This document shows positions 20,380 to 32,031 of a stretch of DNA of 64,000 bases, in pieces. The notes beneath the pieces were generated by a model. The model was not told where the DNA came from, did no database searches, and saw nothing but the letters and a program-made list of their open reading frames with translations. Made by a program: the position numbers and the translations under genes. The first letter of the stretch is position 1. Each line of letters begins with the position of its first letter. The stretch comes from Ampullaceana balthica (Eukaryota; Mollusca; Gastropoda; Lymnaeidae), in assembly GCA_944989445.1 (NCBI GenBank), contig CALYLW010000014.1, positions 2,330,978 to 2,394,977 of the forward strand, given 5' to 3'.

Positions 20380-22808
20380 ATGAAACTTGGAAAAATTATA
20401 CAATTGATAACCATCAAACTAACAAAGAAATTAATGAACACTTTTTAGACACTATAAACAACATAAACCTAGAACAGATAGTAAAAACAGCAACAAGCAA
20501 AAATAAAACACTAGGTTTATTCCTAACAAATAGACCAGGACTAGTGTTAGACTATAAAATAATTCCAGGACTGTCCGACCATGATATTGTTAGGGTCACC
20601 AATACAATAAAAGCTAAAAATAATAAGATACCTAGAAGAATAATCTATCTTTGGAATAAATGTAATTCAATAAAACTACACCAATCAGCGGCTAACTTCC
20701 AACAAACTTTCCTAAGTAAATTTAACACAAATAGCAGAGTAGAAGAAAATTGGAAAGATATAAAAACAAATCTAAAAACTATAATGGATGAGAATGTTCC
20801 AACAAAACTAACATCAAATAAAATTAACAAATCCTGGTTCAATTCTAGATTGAAAAAGCTATGAAAACTAAAAGAGAACTTATTTAAGAAATATAAAGCT
20901 ACCTATTCATATAGGATACACAAAAATACTTAAAGATTAAACACTTGACACAAAAACTTAGTCGAAACCTCCAAAATGAGTATATAAACAATGTAATTAC
21001 CAAAGATAACAATAAAAACTTATGGTCCTTTATCAAATCTAAAAAAATGGAACCTTCAGGAATAGCCACACTAAAAGGCTCAAATAATAAAACCTATAAT
21101 GATAATGAAACTAAAGCTAATATCCTTAACACATATTTTGCATCATCTTTTTCTGCCTCAGGCGGCGACAAGGAAGTTTTAATAAATTTAAATAAAATGG
21201 AGGAAATAGGTAACATAACTGTAGATGAGATAGGTATACATTCACTCCTAAAAAACTTTAAAATGAACAAAGCTACTGGCCCAGATGATTTGCCTGCAAG
21301 ATTATTAAAAGAACTAAGCAATGAACTGTCCCCAATCTTTGTAGTTCTCTTTCAAGCCTCTCTAAACCAGGGTAAAGTGCCCCAGGATTGGAAATTAGCT
21401 AACGTAACTCCACTCTTTAAGAAAGGGGATAAATCAGACCCTGGTAATTACAGGCCTGTATCACTTACTAGTATCACCTGTAAATTACTAGAACACATAA
21501 TATATAGTAGAATAGTTAACCACCTTGACAAATATAATGCCCTATGCCCACATCAACACGGCTTTAGAAAAAACAGATCATGTGAAACACAATTAATAGG
21601 TTTAATAGATGAACTATCAAAAGGCTTGGACAAAAATGATCAAATAGATACAATATTACTAGACTTCTCAAAAGCATTTGACAAAGTTCACCACCTTAGT
21701 TTACTTAAAAAACTTAACTACTTTGGAATCTCAGGTTCCTTACATCACTGGATCCAAGACTTCCTTTTGGGCAGGGAGCAAACTGTAATAATTAATGGAT
21801 CTAAATCTGCACCAATAAAGGTTAACTCAGGAGTTCCACAAGGAACTGTGCTAGGTCCCTTACTCTTTTTAATTTATATAAATGATTTACCCAACAACAT
21901 CTCAACAGGTACAAAAGTTAGGTTATTTGCTGATGATTGTATAATCTATAGAACAATTAAATCAGAACAAGATAGCAAAATTTTACAAAAAGACTTAGAT
22001 GAATTGATAAAATGGGAAACTAACTGGAGTATGTCTTTCCACCCAGAAAAGTGTCAACTGTTAAGAGTAACAAAGAAAAAGAAACAAATAAATTCAAAAT
22101 ATTACATTCATGGAAAAGAACTGACCCAAACTAAAGATGCAAAATACTTAGGAGTCTTAATAAATGAGAAACTATCATGGAATCCCCATGTCAATGAAGT
22201 TATTAAAAAATCAAACAAAACCTTAGGCTTTATAAAAAGGAACTTTAACAAATGTAATAGAGATATAAAACTAAAATGCTACCTCACTTTGGTGAGACCT
22301 GTACTAGAATATGCATCTTCTGTATGGGACCCATCCACCAAAGAAAACATTGATAAACTAGAACAAATTCAAAAAAGAGCTGCCAGATTCATTACTGGAG
22401 AATATTCGAAACTGACAAGAATAACACCATTAGTTAAATCATTAAACCTTGAAACACTAGAGGATAGAAGAACCAAGAGCAAAGTAGTAATCATACATAA
22501 AGCTATTAATTCTAATTTAGAAATACAACACAAAGATAACTTAATACAACCCTCAGATAGACATAAGGATAAAAACACCTTTCTTATTCCGTATGCAAGA
22601 ACAAACACATACAAGTTTTCCTTCTTCCCGTCCGGAATTCGGGCGTGGAATGGGTTGCCTGAAGAATCCAGGAAAACCAACACTTTATCAACATTTAAAT
22701 CTCTAATAAAAATGCAGGACTAAACACAAACCATAGATAAGCGTAGGACGCAATAATCTTCTGTATAGAAGGAGCGTCTGTAAACAGATAAGATAAGATA
22801 AGATAAGA
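20380..22808 (+). mobile_element. Jockey-like LINE, 5'-truncated, in intron 6 of gene B
   Basis: The insertion interrupts a block that is continuous in gene C (gatgaaacttaataaatctacaaccc at about 42030). It ends with a (GATAA)4 tail at 22785-22808, as expected for a LINE that primes on a short repeat. The 5' end falls within the endonuclease region, so the element was dead on arrival. Confidence 0.85.
20945..22723 (+). CDS. LINE ORF2 reverse transcriptase, 592 aa open portion
   Basis: Reverse transcriptase of a non-LTR retrotransposon. The first part lies in a separate frame (20380-20864, with LDYKIIPGLSDHDIV) and is cut off by a stop and frameshifts between 20862 and 20945. Within this frame: NKATGPDDLPARLLKEL near residue 108, YRPVSLTS near 170, palm motif LLDFSKAFDKVHH near 239, GVPQGTVLGPLLF near 296, catalytic FADD near 328, and the C-terminal region with LVRPVLEYASSVWDPS and FFPSGIRAWNGLPEE. 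The sequence style resembles jockey/CR1-group elements. Endonuclease and ORF1 are missing, so it cannot move by itself. Confidence 0.9.
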   Translation: MTQKLSRNLQNEYINNVITKDNNKNLWSFIKSKKMEPSGIATLKGSNNKTYNDNETKANILNTYFASSFSASGGDKEVLINLNKMEEIGNITVDEIGIHSLLKNFKMNKATGPDDLPARLLKELSNELSPIFVVLFQASLNQGKVPQDWKLANVTPLFKKGDKSDPGNYRPVSLTSITCKLLEHIIYSRIVNHLDKYNALCPHQHGFRKNRSCETQLIGLIDELSKGLDKNDQIDTILLDFSKAFDKVHHLSLLKKLNYFGISGSLHHWIQDFLLGREQTVIINGSKSAPIKVNSGVPQGTVLGPLLFLIYINDLPNNISTGTKVRLFADDCIIYRTIKSEQDSKILQKDLDELIKWETNWSMSFHPEKCQLLRVTKKKKQINSKYYIHGKELTQTKDAKYLGVLINEKLSWNPHVNEVIKKSNKTLGFIKRNFNKCNRDIKLKCYLTLVRPVLEYASSVWDPSTKENIDKLEQIQKRAARFITGEYSKLTRITPLVKSLNLETLEDRRTKSKVVIIHKAINSNLEIQHKDNLIQPSDRHKDKNTFLIPYARTNTYKFSFFPSGIRAWNGLPEESRKTNTLSTFKSLIKMQD

Positions 22809-23200
22809 AATCAACAACCCAACCTATCTAAAAAAATCGTAGTGGTCATTTGGTCAACATTGTCTTAAACTCATCGCACGGCTGACCACTACGTGTTCAT
22901 TCAATTCATCAATGTTTGACCTGCTTAAGAGGGAACATCTGAGCCCCTAGTAAATTTAATTTTTGGGCACAACAATTTCACTCTGTAAACATAATAGTTT
23001 GTAAAAGTATCTTGTTATATCTCATACTATCTTCTAAACGATTTAATAAGCAACCTATATCTTTAAAAAAAATACTATTTTTAAAAAATATTATAATAAC
23101 ACTTTGCAAGAGCAACCAACACACTTTTATTGGCGGAGATAATAAATATTTACTCATCAAATTTTCATAAGCAAGCTAAAAAATGTTGTCTCCCCTTTAG
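22809..23200 (+). other. Intron 6 sequence of gene B
   Basis: Duplicated intron sequence also present in genes C (about 42055) and D (about 60830). No gene seen. It ends in the exon 7 acceptor cccctttag. Confidence 0.6.
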
Positions 23201-23589
23201 CTGAACATCTGCCTTCACCATATCGCCCAGTACCATAATACACTGAGGTGGCTCTATTTAGTATTCATTGTGGATTTTGAGGATCTGAATAAAGTTTCAG
23301 TTATGAATATACTAGACCAGTGCAGCAAACTGTAAGTTATTTTTTTTTCTCTTTAATTTACAGACCCTATCCTTAACCGAACTAAAGTGGATAATAATAC
23401 ATTTCCGTTTTATGTTCACCAGCTGCCATCATAATCTTATTGTTCTTAAATAGACAATTCTTTGTGAGTCGTAAGAGCCTACCGTAAATGAATGATATGA
23501 AAACTCATCTAATGCAATGAAAGTTGAACCGACGAGAGGTCATTAGTATCTTGCTAAATTTGCAAAGTAATATATGTAGAGAGGGAGTT

Positions 23590-25433
23590 ATCGGTATACG
23601 CCGGTCCCGACTTACGCTTTTTCGTGATTACAAACGCGCCCCCATTAAAATTTTTAAAAAAAAATAAAATCATTCCCTTCTTTTTTAAATTTTTTGTTTA
23701 AAACTTTTTTTTTGTGGTAAGGAACTTTTCATTTATTAAGCACTGTGCGCACAGTACTTTACAGCAGTGCCGGTGCGTGAGCCATCCACTTCCGGTGCGC
23801 AGAAGTCATTAAGAAAGTACAGAAAAATATAATTATAATACTTTTTTTGCAGCCATTAATACTAACTCTTAAGAATATGTCAATTTTTCGTTAATAAGCG
23901 CATAAAATGAAACAAAAGAAATATATTTTAAAAAAATAACATTTCGCTACCAAGTCAGTACAGTGAATATAATTCAATTGTCCGTGGTGCAATGGAAAAA
24001 TTCCTGCCGGTTCGCAAAACTTATAAGCTAGAGAAGCACTGTTTTACAGTATAATTTTTAATTATTTTTTTAATTTTTCGGGCGCGCGGCGGAAAATAGG
24101 CTTTTGTGTGGGTTAGGGAGAGGGAGACAGACTCGCTCATTCTCAGTTCTCAGTACATTCACCGTTTTGGTTGTTTCTGTCTAACTCTCTTTCTGTCTCT
24201 ATATCTCGCGTGTTTTATCTTTTTTAAAATCCTTTATATTAACTCGTGGTGTCTGCGGCCGACCGACCGACCGACCTTGTCGCCAAAACTTTTGATCGAT
24301 TTTTAACCCACTTGCTCGCAAGATAGCGAGCTGAAATTTCGCAGGCAGTTTCGTACCGATGATAAAAACAATGTATCAAAATTTCAGATCGATCGCATGT
24401 ACCGTAATTAAATTATTGATTTTTTAGATTATTTTATTTATTCCTATGTATCATGCTATGTTTTGAGATAGAGCGTCGCGGTGCGTATTATATTGAACAA
24501 CCTTTATGTCGCGCAATAAGGTGCGTATTTTATTGACAGCTCTTTTTATAAACATATTCCTGATCGGTGCGCATTATATTAAACATGTTTTACGACACAA
24601 CTGCAATTTTGTATTTCTGGATGGTCTGGCGCTGCGTATTATAATGAACATTCTTTTAAATACTTCTCGTACATAAAGGATTTATAGTCAAAAACTTGGT
24701 TTTTTACGGGTTTTTCTTATTTAAAATCCTTTATATTAACTCGTGGTGTCTGTTTGAACCCTTGATTGCTTGCTTGCCCGTCGCCAAAACTTTGGATTGA
24801 TTTTTAACCCACTTTCTCGTAAGCTAGCGAGCTGAAATTTAGCAGGCATTTTCGTGGCGATGATAAAAACTATGCATCAAAATTTCAGATCGATCACATG
24901 TACTTTATTTAAATTATTGAACTTTTAGATTATTTTATTTATTCCTATGTATCATGTTATTTTTGAGAAAGAGTGTCGCGGTGCGTATTATATTGAACAA
25001 CCTTTCTGTCGCGCAATAAGGTGCGTATTTTATTGACAACACTTTTTATAAACATATTCGTGATCGGTGTGCATTATGTTAAACATGTTTTACGACACAA
25101 CTGCATATTTGTATTTTTGGATGGTCTTGCGCTGCGTATTATAATGAACACTCTTTTAGTTACATCTAGTATATAAAGGATTTATAGTGAAAAACTTGGT
25201 TTTTTAAGGGTTTTGTTTTATTTAAACTTTATTTTTTTCATGGGGAAAGGAAATGTTTTATATTTTTAATATAGTTTTTTGTCATTAATTGTTACATTTG
25301 CTTGTAGCATTGTTAGCACAGTACTTTACAGTATATTATATGTATTTTTTAATATTTTGACTTACACTGAAATGTGGGTTACGATGTTTTTTTAAGAACG
25401 GATCAACGTCGTATCTCGAGGACTACCTGTATA
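23590..25433. mobile_element. Unclassified DNA element with GTCC-CGACTTACG ends
   Basis: Inserted relative to gene A in the TA-rich part of intron 7. The left end reads GGTCCCGACTTACGC, the right end CGTATCTCGAGGACTACC; the inverted repeats are imperfect. The Helentron-like dimer at 24226-25222 lies inside. No transposase is seen. Exact ends are uncertain. Confidence 0.4.
24226..25222 (+). mobile_element. Helentron-like dimer (family 2)
   Basis: Two head-to-tail units (24226-24722, 24723-25222), about 497 and 500 bp. Left end AAAATCCTTTATATTAACTC; near the right end the inverse ATAAAGGATTTATAGTC, then a hairpin-capable AAAAACTTGGTTTTTTACGGG tail, split here for length. The layout is that of the family 1 array at 1-3480 with different sequence. 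Each unit repeats a GGTGCGTATTATATTGAAC-like motif several times. Confidence 0.75.
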
Positions 25434-26109
25434 TAAATATATATATTGGGCAAGAAATATGTATGTAAGAAAAGATATGATTCAAGACAAAATTTCTTTT
25501 TTTTTCTTTGAAAAAAAAATAAATTGTTTATTGGCGTATTTGCTGAAAATTCTACAAAGTTAAACTTTTCAAAACTAAGGAAGAATAAACGGTGATGTGA
25601 AATGCTGAAATCATTGGAGTCTAATGGATATTTTAATATTTTAAAATATTGCAAGGGCTCTGCCAAAGTTTACAAGCTTTTGTAGAAAAAAGTCTTCTGA
25701 ACTGAAATAATTAAAAAGTGTATGTGCGTATATAAAGTGAAAGTAATGTTATTGAATCATGACGTGTATAACGATTAACAGAGTGATTTTGAAAATTTCA
25801 AGGGAGAAGAAAAATTAAGATAAAATTGGTCCCAAAAAGGTAACTGACCTTCAGCCCTCCACTCAAGAGCTAATTTTGTTTTCCGACATTACACATTTCA
25901 ACGCAAGTGCCAAAATAGTCAATGAATTATAAATTATTATTTTTCTTAATTGATTTAAGATTGACTAACGTGTGTGATTACCTATTAATTTATATCCTGG
26001 AATTTAAAGACCAAAAGGATCAATTAAATAAATAAAAGATATTGAGATATGTTCCAGATTTTATAAAAATTGCTTTATAACTATATTTTATACATTCCTT
26101 TTCTTTTAG
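25434..26109 (+). other. Intron 7 sequence of gene B
   Basis: Duplicated intron sequence shared with genes A (6760-7458) and C (47250-50201), ending in the exon 8 acceptor attccttttcttttag. No gene seen. Confidence 0.6.
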
Positions 26110-26140
26110 AGTGCCACACATTTTGAGACAGTCAAGTTAA

Positions 26141-26741
26141 CTTCAATATGAAAACGTTTGGTATATCGAAGAAGGTAACGAGTTTCTTGGTTTAGTAGAA
26201 TCAACAACACAAGTCTAATGAAACACCATGGAAACGTGGCGAATGATGAAAATTCCGTTTTAAAAAAAATTTTTTTTGAAAAATGCTTTAGCCTGGTTCC
26301 CTCTTTCAAAAAAAACAGTAATCATGTGAGAGATGTAAGAATATTGATTTTAAAGACGTTTAACAAGATTTACAACGCGTTCATGGTATTTAAGCTACAG
26401 AAATGTGCGACTTCAGTCAATAAAAATATCAACAAAAAACAACGCTGTGGCAAACTGTTGTGATGTTTTTAGTTCATTTATTTTGTACAGCGATAATGAG
26501 ATATTTTTCTAAGTACTGATTATTGAGTTAAATAATGGGGTTTACTTAACGTTTGTCTGTCTTGCAAATGTTAACTTAACAAGAATCTCATCCGTGTTTA
26601 AAAATTCAAAAAGAAATAATCTTGCATTAAAATCTGATTCCTATTTGGTTTTTATTTATTCATTCATATTTTTAATGTTTAGAACTAAAAACTAAAATGA
26701 TAATGTCACTAAGTATACGTTTTAGAAACAAAGTTAACAAG
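26141..26741 (+). other. 3' flank of gene B
   Basis: Starts with the remainder of the former last exon (26141-26195), then flank shared with genes A and C. No gene seen. Confidence 0.6.
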
Positions 26742-26965
26742 AAAGTCCAACGGGGGACACGGTACGCTCGACTGGCGTACCGATGGTCACGGGCTCGAAT
26801 CCATGTGAAGACAAGGATTTGTTTCCGGGGCCTAGGGCGCCCCCGAGTCACCCAGCTCCGAATGGGTACCCAACTCAAGTTAGGTGGCTGGGTAATGCGT
26901 GGAACCCTCATAGTCGTGGCCTGTGAACGCTGCATCACTTGCCAACAGCTCATCCGTCATGGTCT
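26742..26965 (+). mobile_element. tRNA-derived SINE, copy 1
   Basis: The head looks like a tRNA with a B box (GGCTCGAATCC, close to GGTTCGANTCC) at about 26795 and an A-box-like GCTCGACTGGCG upstream. A conserved body follows (CCGGGGCCTAGGGCGCC, GTCACCCAGCTCCGAATG, GGCTGGGTAATGCGTGGAAC). Copy 2 is at 40203. Confidence 0.75.
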
Positions 26966-27709
26966 GTGGATAATTGAAAAAAGGGATTCCTTAAGAACAT
27001 AAAGTAAACTGCCAATGTGTGGTTCGTCACTTAAGATCCCGGAAAAAAAGTTAATATGACTTAAATAATAATTTATAATTATATTCTATCTATGGATAGA
27101 ATACAAAAAAAGTGCACCAAACAGCGATCAATTTCCAGCAACATGTCCTAAGTAAATTTAACACAAATAGCCCAGTAGAGGAAATTTTGAAAATATATTT
27201 AAAAAATCTAAATACTATAATGGATGAGAAAGTTCCAAGAAAACTAATATCAAATAAATAAACAAATTGCCTGTTCAATTCTAAATTTTAAAAACTATGC
27301 AAAAAACAACATTTAAAAAAAAATTAAAGCTACTCCTTTAAAAGGAATACACAAAAAATACTTAAAGATTAAATATGCGACACAAAAACTTAGTGGTAAC
27401 CTCCAAAAGGAATATATAAACAATGTAATTTCTAAAGATAACAATAAAAACTTATGCTCCTTTATCAAATCCAAATAATGGAACCTACAGGAATAGCCAA
27501 ACCAAAATTCACAAATAATCAAATCTATGATGAAAATGAAACGAAAACTAACACACTCAACACATATTTTGCATCATCATTTTCGGCCTCGGGTGATAAG
27601 GAAGTTTTAATGAAATAGAAGAAATAGGTTACATGACAGTCGAACCTGTGAAATCACACAAAAACATGCAAAGCAGGTAGAAGGAAATAATTCATCTCTT
27701 CATAAAATT

Positions 27710-28450
27710 AGATCTACTCCTACTCCTAGCTCCACTAATAACAGCCAACCCAAACAATACAATTATAGATCTACTCCTACTCCTAGTTCCACTAATAACA
27801 GCCAACCCAAACAATACAATTATAGATCTACTCCTACTCCTAGTTCCACTAATAACAGCCAACCCAAACAATACAATTATAGATCTACTCCTACTCCTAG
27901 CTCCACTAATAACAGCCAACCCAAACAATACAATTATAGATCTACTCCTACTCCTAGTTCCACTAATAACAGCCAACCCAAACAATACAATTATAGATCT
28001 ACTCCTACTCCTAGCTCCACTAATAACAGCCAACCCAAACAATACAATTATAGATCTACTCCTACTCCTAGTTCCACTAATAACAGCCAACCCAAACAAT
28101 ACAATTATAGATCTACTCCTACTCCTAGTTCCACTAATAACAGCCAACCCAAACAATACAATTATAGATCTACTCCTACTCCTAGTTCCACTAATAACAG
28201 CCAACCCAAACAATACAATTATAGATCTACTCCTACTCCTAGTTCCACTAATAACAGCCAACCCAAACAATACAATTATAGATCTACTCCTACTCCTAGC
28301 TCCACTAATAACAGCCAACCCAAACAATACAATTATAGATCTACTCCTACTCCTAGCTCCACTAATAACAGCCAACCCAAACAATACAATTATAGATCTA
28401 CTCCTACTCCTAGTTCCACTAATAACAGCCAACCCAAACAATACAATTAT
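27710..28450 (+). repeat. 57-bp minisatellite, 13 copies, in gag
   Basis: Exactly 13 units of 57 bp, starting AGATCTACTCCTACTCC, nearly identical apart from a C/T variant (TAGCTCC or TAGTTCC; C in units 1, 4, 6, 11, 12). On the + strand each encodes RSTPTPSSTNNSQPKQYNY, a 19-residue Pro/Ser/Thr/Asn/Gln-rich repeat in frame with the gag zinc knuckle downstream. The open frame on the other strand is only its complement. Confidence 0.95.
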
Positions 28451-28917
28451 AGATCTACGCCAAAACAAAACAGAGTCCCTACCTCTAAATGTAAGAATTG
28501 TGGAAGTGCATGGCCTCATGAAGGTGGTCAGAAGTATTTCCAGCTTTCAATAAACAATGCAGAGCATGTGGCAAGAACAACCACTTTGCAATGGTTGTGC
28601 AACAGCGCAGCCAGACCAGCATTTCAACCGAAACGCACCCCACACCAGAAACAACGTTTTAAAAAGCATGTTAGAAACGTGAATTACACTTTAGAGGAAA
28701 ACTACGTGTTCATGTCCACCACCCAAGGCATATGTCTAACTATATTTGATGTTACCATCAATGGGAGCATGATAAAAGCATTAGCTGATTCTTGAGCAAG
28801 CATCAACATTCTGCCAGAACATTTATTTAAAAAGCTAACTCCCAAACCTCATCTGAATAGTAGCAAAACTAAAATATTTCCATTTTATCAAGTCAACCAC
28901 TAGATGTTATAGGGAAT
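28451..28917 (+). pseudogene. gypsy gag zinc-knuckle and protease remnant
   Basis: CKNCGSAWPHEGG, then after a frameshift CRACGKNNHF, matching the paired zinc knuckles of gypsy gag. The protease follows at about 28745: INGSMIKALADS-stop-ASINIL, where the family has ADSGAS at the active site. The Gly codon GGA has become TGA. Inactive. Confidence 0.8.
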
Positions 28918-28971
28918 TTCAATGCATCAATATCACACAAGAATATTGACATATTTGCCGATTTCCTTGTT

Positions 28972-30675
28972 GTGAAAACAAAAGAAATATCCATCATTGG
29001 TTGGAAAACTTGTCTTGAGCTTCAACTTCTTCAGAAAGTGACTGCAGTGAGCAACTGTGAAATTTCTGCACTGTTGCCAGACATATTTACAGGACTAGGC
29101 AAGCTGAAAGATCATTCAGTAAAACTTCATATTGATGTGACAGTCCTACCAGTTGCGCAACGCTACAGAAGAATACCATTCCATATGCGAAAGTAGTTAG
29201 AAGATTATCTCAAGAAAGAAGAAAGCATGGGTGTTATTGAAAAAGCTACAGGAGCAACACCATGGGTATCACCAATTGTCATTGTTCCTAAACCTAAAAG
29301 TCCAGACCAGATCCGTGTATGTGTTGACATGAGAGCACCTAATACAGCTATCAAACGACAACATCACAACATGCCAACTTTAGATGAACTCTCAACAATG
29401 CTTTCTGGATCTGCAGTTTTCAGCAAACTAGACTTAAATCAAGGCTACAACCAGATCGAACTTGATGAAGAATCTAGATACATTACAACTTTTGCTACAC
29501 ACAAAGGTTTGTACAGATTCAAAAGACTAAGTTTTGGAGTAAACATTGCTGCTGAGATTTTTCAAGAATCCATCCGACAAGCTTTAAATGGTCTAAATGG
29601 AGTTATCAACTTCAGCGATGATATCCTGGTATATGGACGAAACAAAGCCGATAATCATGACAGTAATCTTAAAAATGTATTTCAGAGACTGCGAGAGAAG
29701 AACTTGACCCTAAATGCAAATAAGTGCAAGTTTAGACAAAATTCAATAGAATTTCTTGGTCATATCTTCACTGCAGAAGGCATGAATCCATGTCCCAACA
29801 AACTTCAAGACATTATAAATATACAACCACCAAAGACAATCAGTGAAGTAAGAAGTCTCATAGGCATGATGAACTTCTGTGGATCACGATTCGTTCCTGA
29901 TTATGCTACACTAACTCATGATCTGAGACAGCTAACGCAGAAGAATAGTGTTTTCAAGTGGACAAGAAAACATGACAAGATACTTCAAACATTGAAAGAA
30001 AAACTTAAAACCTCTGAAAATCTAGCCTACTTTGATCCATCAAAAGAGACTCAAATATTTGTAGATGCAAGTCCAGTTGGGATCTCAGCTATCTTAACAC
30101 AGAGCACTCAAAAAAAGCATCCCCAAAAAGTTCAGTACGCTAGTAGAGCTCTCACACCAACTGAACAAAGATACTCTCAGACTAAGAGAGAAGCACTTGC
30201 AGTTACTTGGTCATGTGAAAATTTTCACATTTATCTATATGGCTCTCCATTATTCACCATCTACACTGATCACAAGCCATTAGTTACACTTTTTGGAAAT
30301 CCTAAGACCCAACTTCCAGCAAGAATTGAGAGATGGGTGATGAGATGCCAAGCTTACAACATGAAAATCAAGTACCAAATTGGTAAAGACAATCCTGCTG
30401 CTTACATGAGTAGACATCCGGCTCATCATGCGCCAAGTACAAGAGAAGAGAAAATTGCTGAAGAATATATCCAGTATTTAACTGACAATGCCATACCAAA
30501 GGCTATGACCTTACAACAAGTTTCTGATGAGACTGCTAAAGATCCTACTTTGCAAGCCGTCATCAAATCACTGGAAACAGGACAATGGTACATACATACC
30601 ACATCTGTCCCAGTTGACGAAATAAGAACATTCGATACACTCAAGCAATGTGCACGAGAATTGACAGTCACTTAA
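28972..30675 (+). CDS. gypsy pol: reverse transcriptase and RNase H
   Basis: 28972-29196 encodes the protease-RT linker (IHVDVTVLPVAQRYRRIPF-type sequence) and ends in TAG. 29227-30675 is a 482-residue open frame. Motifs: GVIEKATGATPWVSPIV at the start, VCVDMRAPN near residue 31, LNQGYNQIEL near 75, SFGVNIAAEIFQ near 101, catalytic FSDDILVYG at 129, RNase H FVDASPVGISAILTQ near 278, TKREALAVTWSCENFHIYLY near 319, and YTDHKPLV near 345. It ends before integrase. The open length suggests fairly recent decay. Confidence 0.9.
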
Positions 30676-31314
30676 GATGGAATTCTTCTCAAGTCCAAAC
30701 AAATTGTCCTACCGACATCAATACAGAAACAAGCTGTTGCTTAAGCACACAGAGGACACCAAGGGCAAACAAAGACTTTAGCTTTGCTACGTGAGAAAGT
30801 TTGGTTCCAAGGCATGAATGCCGCAGTTGAGAAAAAGGTTAAAAACTGCCGAGCTTGACAAAGTGCTACATATCAAGTCATTAGGCAAAATAATGCCCGA
30901 GCAAAAGCTACCATGAAGCACTATGCTGACAAGAAACAGTACGTAAAACCTTCAACTATTCAAACCGGAGATAATGTGCTTGTCAAAGACACAAGATCTA
31001 TTCGACCATTAACTCCTTATGAAACAATACCTTATACTGTCACACACAAGAAAGGTACTATGGTTACTGCTCAAAGAAATGACAAAACCATCACGAGAAA
31101 CAGCAGCTTCTCCAAACAGTCACCACGAGTGCCCCCATCAGCTGACCTAATCAAAGAAGAAGAACTTTCTACTGAACCAACAGTCGACATTCCAGATGAG
31201 ACTACAGTCGAGCCTGTCCCCGCAGCTGACGTCGATTTACCTAACCATCAATTGCAGCGCCCCAGAATAACTCGAAAGATTCCAGACCGGTATAAAGACT
31301 ACCACATGAGCTAA
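30676..31314 (+). pseudogene. gypsy integrase remnant lacking the catalytic core
   Basis: The HHCC zinc domain is visible (AHRGHQGQTKTLALLREKVW, then VKNCRA-stop, the last Cys codon being TGA). At about 30880 the reading jumps to the C-terminal region (ARAKATMKHYADKKQY, TGDNVLVKD). The DDE catalytic core between them is deleted. 30913-31314 is the open C-terminal part, ending in IPDRYKDYHMS. Confidence 0.8.
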
Positions 31315-32016
31315 TTAATCACTACTCTTTTAGTGAAAAGAATAAATCGAGCACGTTCATCGTTTTCATCGTTCGTTTCTCGATGGGCATCACAAAGACA
31401 ACAACCAGTAATGCCCCAACGTTTTAACAAGACTAAAGCTCTACTAAAGTTGTCTTTATTTTGTTTAGATCTTATTGATCTTCAACGTTTGTGTAATGGT
31501 ATGATAATCCATTCAAGATAAATCGTTTCATCGAAAAGTGTTATACATAATCATTAATAATTAATGTTAAATCAGAAGAAAAAAAATTGTCTGTAAGGAA
31601 GATAAGTATGAAGACATAAATCATTTCATTTTAAAGTCAGTAATATTTAAATATCATATTAAGTGAATATATCAAGATACAATAGTCTTCAATTAATCCA
31701 TAAAGAAACAGTTGGTTACTTTATCAAGAACACCACACAAGTTTAAAAGACTTTAAATGTTAAGCATTAATTAAACTTAGCATCATCAGAAATGACAATT
31801 GGACATTTTATCAAGAATAGACACCAAGTCCTAAATACATTAAGTTTGATTTTTATAAATGACATTTAGATAATGTAACTTCTTTTATATCTGAATTGTC
31901 ACATCTTTGCTTAATTTTAAATTCTCCTCACTGCAAGGTAATCAAGAGTTCTTTAAGCTCATTCTATGTTAAAGTTAAAATTGTATTTCAATTATCAATT
32001 GATATGATTTCATTTC
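31315..32016 (+). other. Non-coding 3' part of the gypsy element
   Basis: AT-rich, no gene seen, between the integrase stop and the polypurine tract. A short open frame at 31333-31521 is not conserved with anything I recognise. Confidence 0.5.
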
Positions 32017-32031
32017 CGAGAAAAGGAGGAA

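Larger units (their letters stand above)
16401..26140 (+). pseudogene. F-box gene B, FBXO39-like, deleted copy
   Basis: Exon 1 (16401-16595) is open and holds the F-box start (PPWSDQLETVVIQLFQCV), ending at GTAAAA. The ATG used in C and D is AAG here, so the start lies upstream. Exons 2-4 are gone: intron 1 sequence (tctcatccatttttcttttt) runs at about 17965 straight into intron 4 sequence (ttgtgtttgtcaccattcag). Exon 5 keeps only about 25 nt (18155-18179) before a second deletion. Exon 6 (from 19263) loses its end and donor near 19423. Exon 7 (23201-23331) is intact. Exon 8 (26110) hits TAA at 26138. The introns carry a LINE, Helentron-like, SINE-free and MITE insertions listed separately. 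Transcription cannot be judged, but no normal protein is possible. Confidence 0.85.

Noticed and set aside
26760..26810. Functional tRNA gene
   Set aside because: Only A/B-box-like sequence at the head of a SINE; the same body follows at 40203 and no cloverleaf-length tRNA with a 3' end is evident.
27710..28450. CRISPR-like array
   Set aside because: The 57-bp units are contiguous, with no spacers, in a eukaryotic retroelement.
27692..28519. 275-residue minus-strand frame of repeated SIIVLFGLAVISG units, resembling a membrane or silk-like protein
   Set aside because: It is the complement of the 57-bp minisatellite, whose + strand frame runs on into the gag zinc knuckle.
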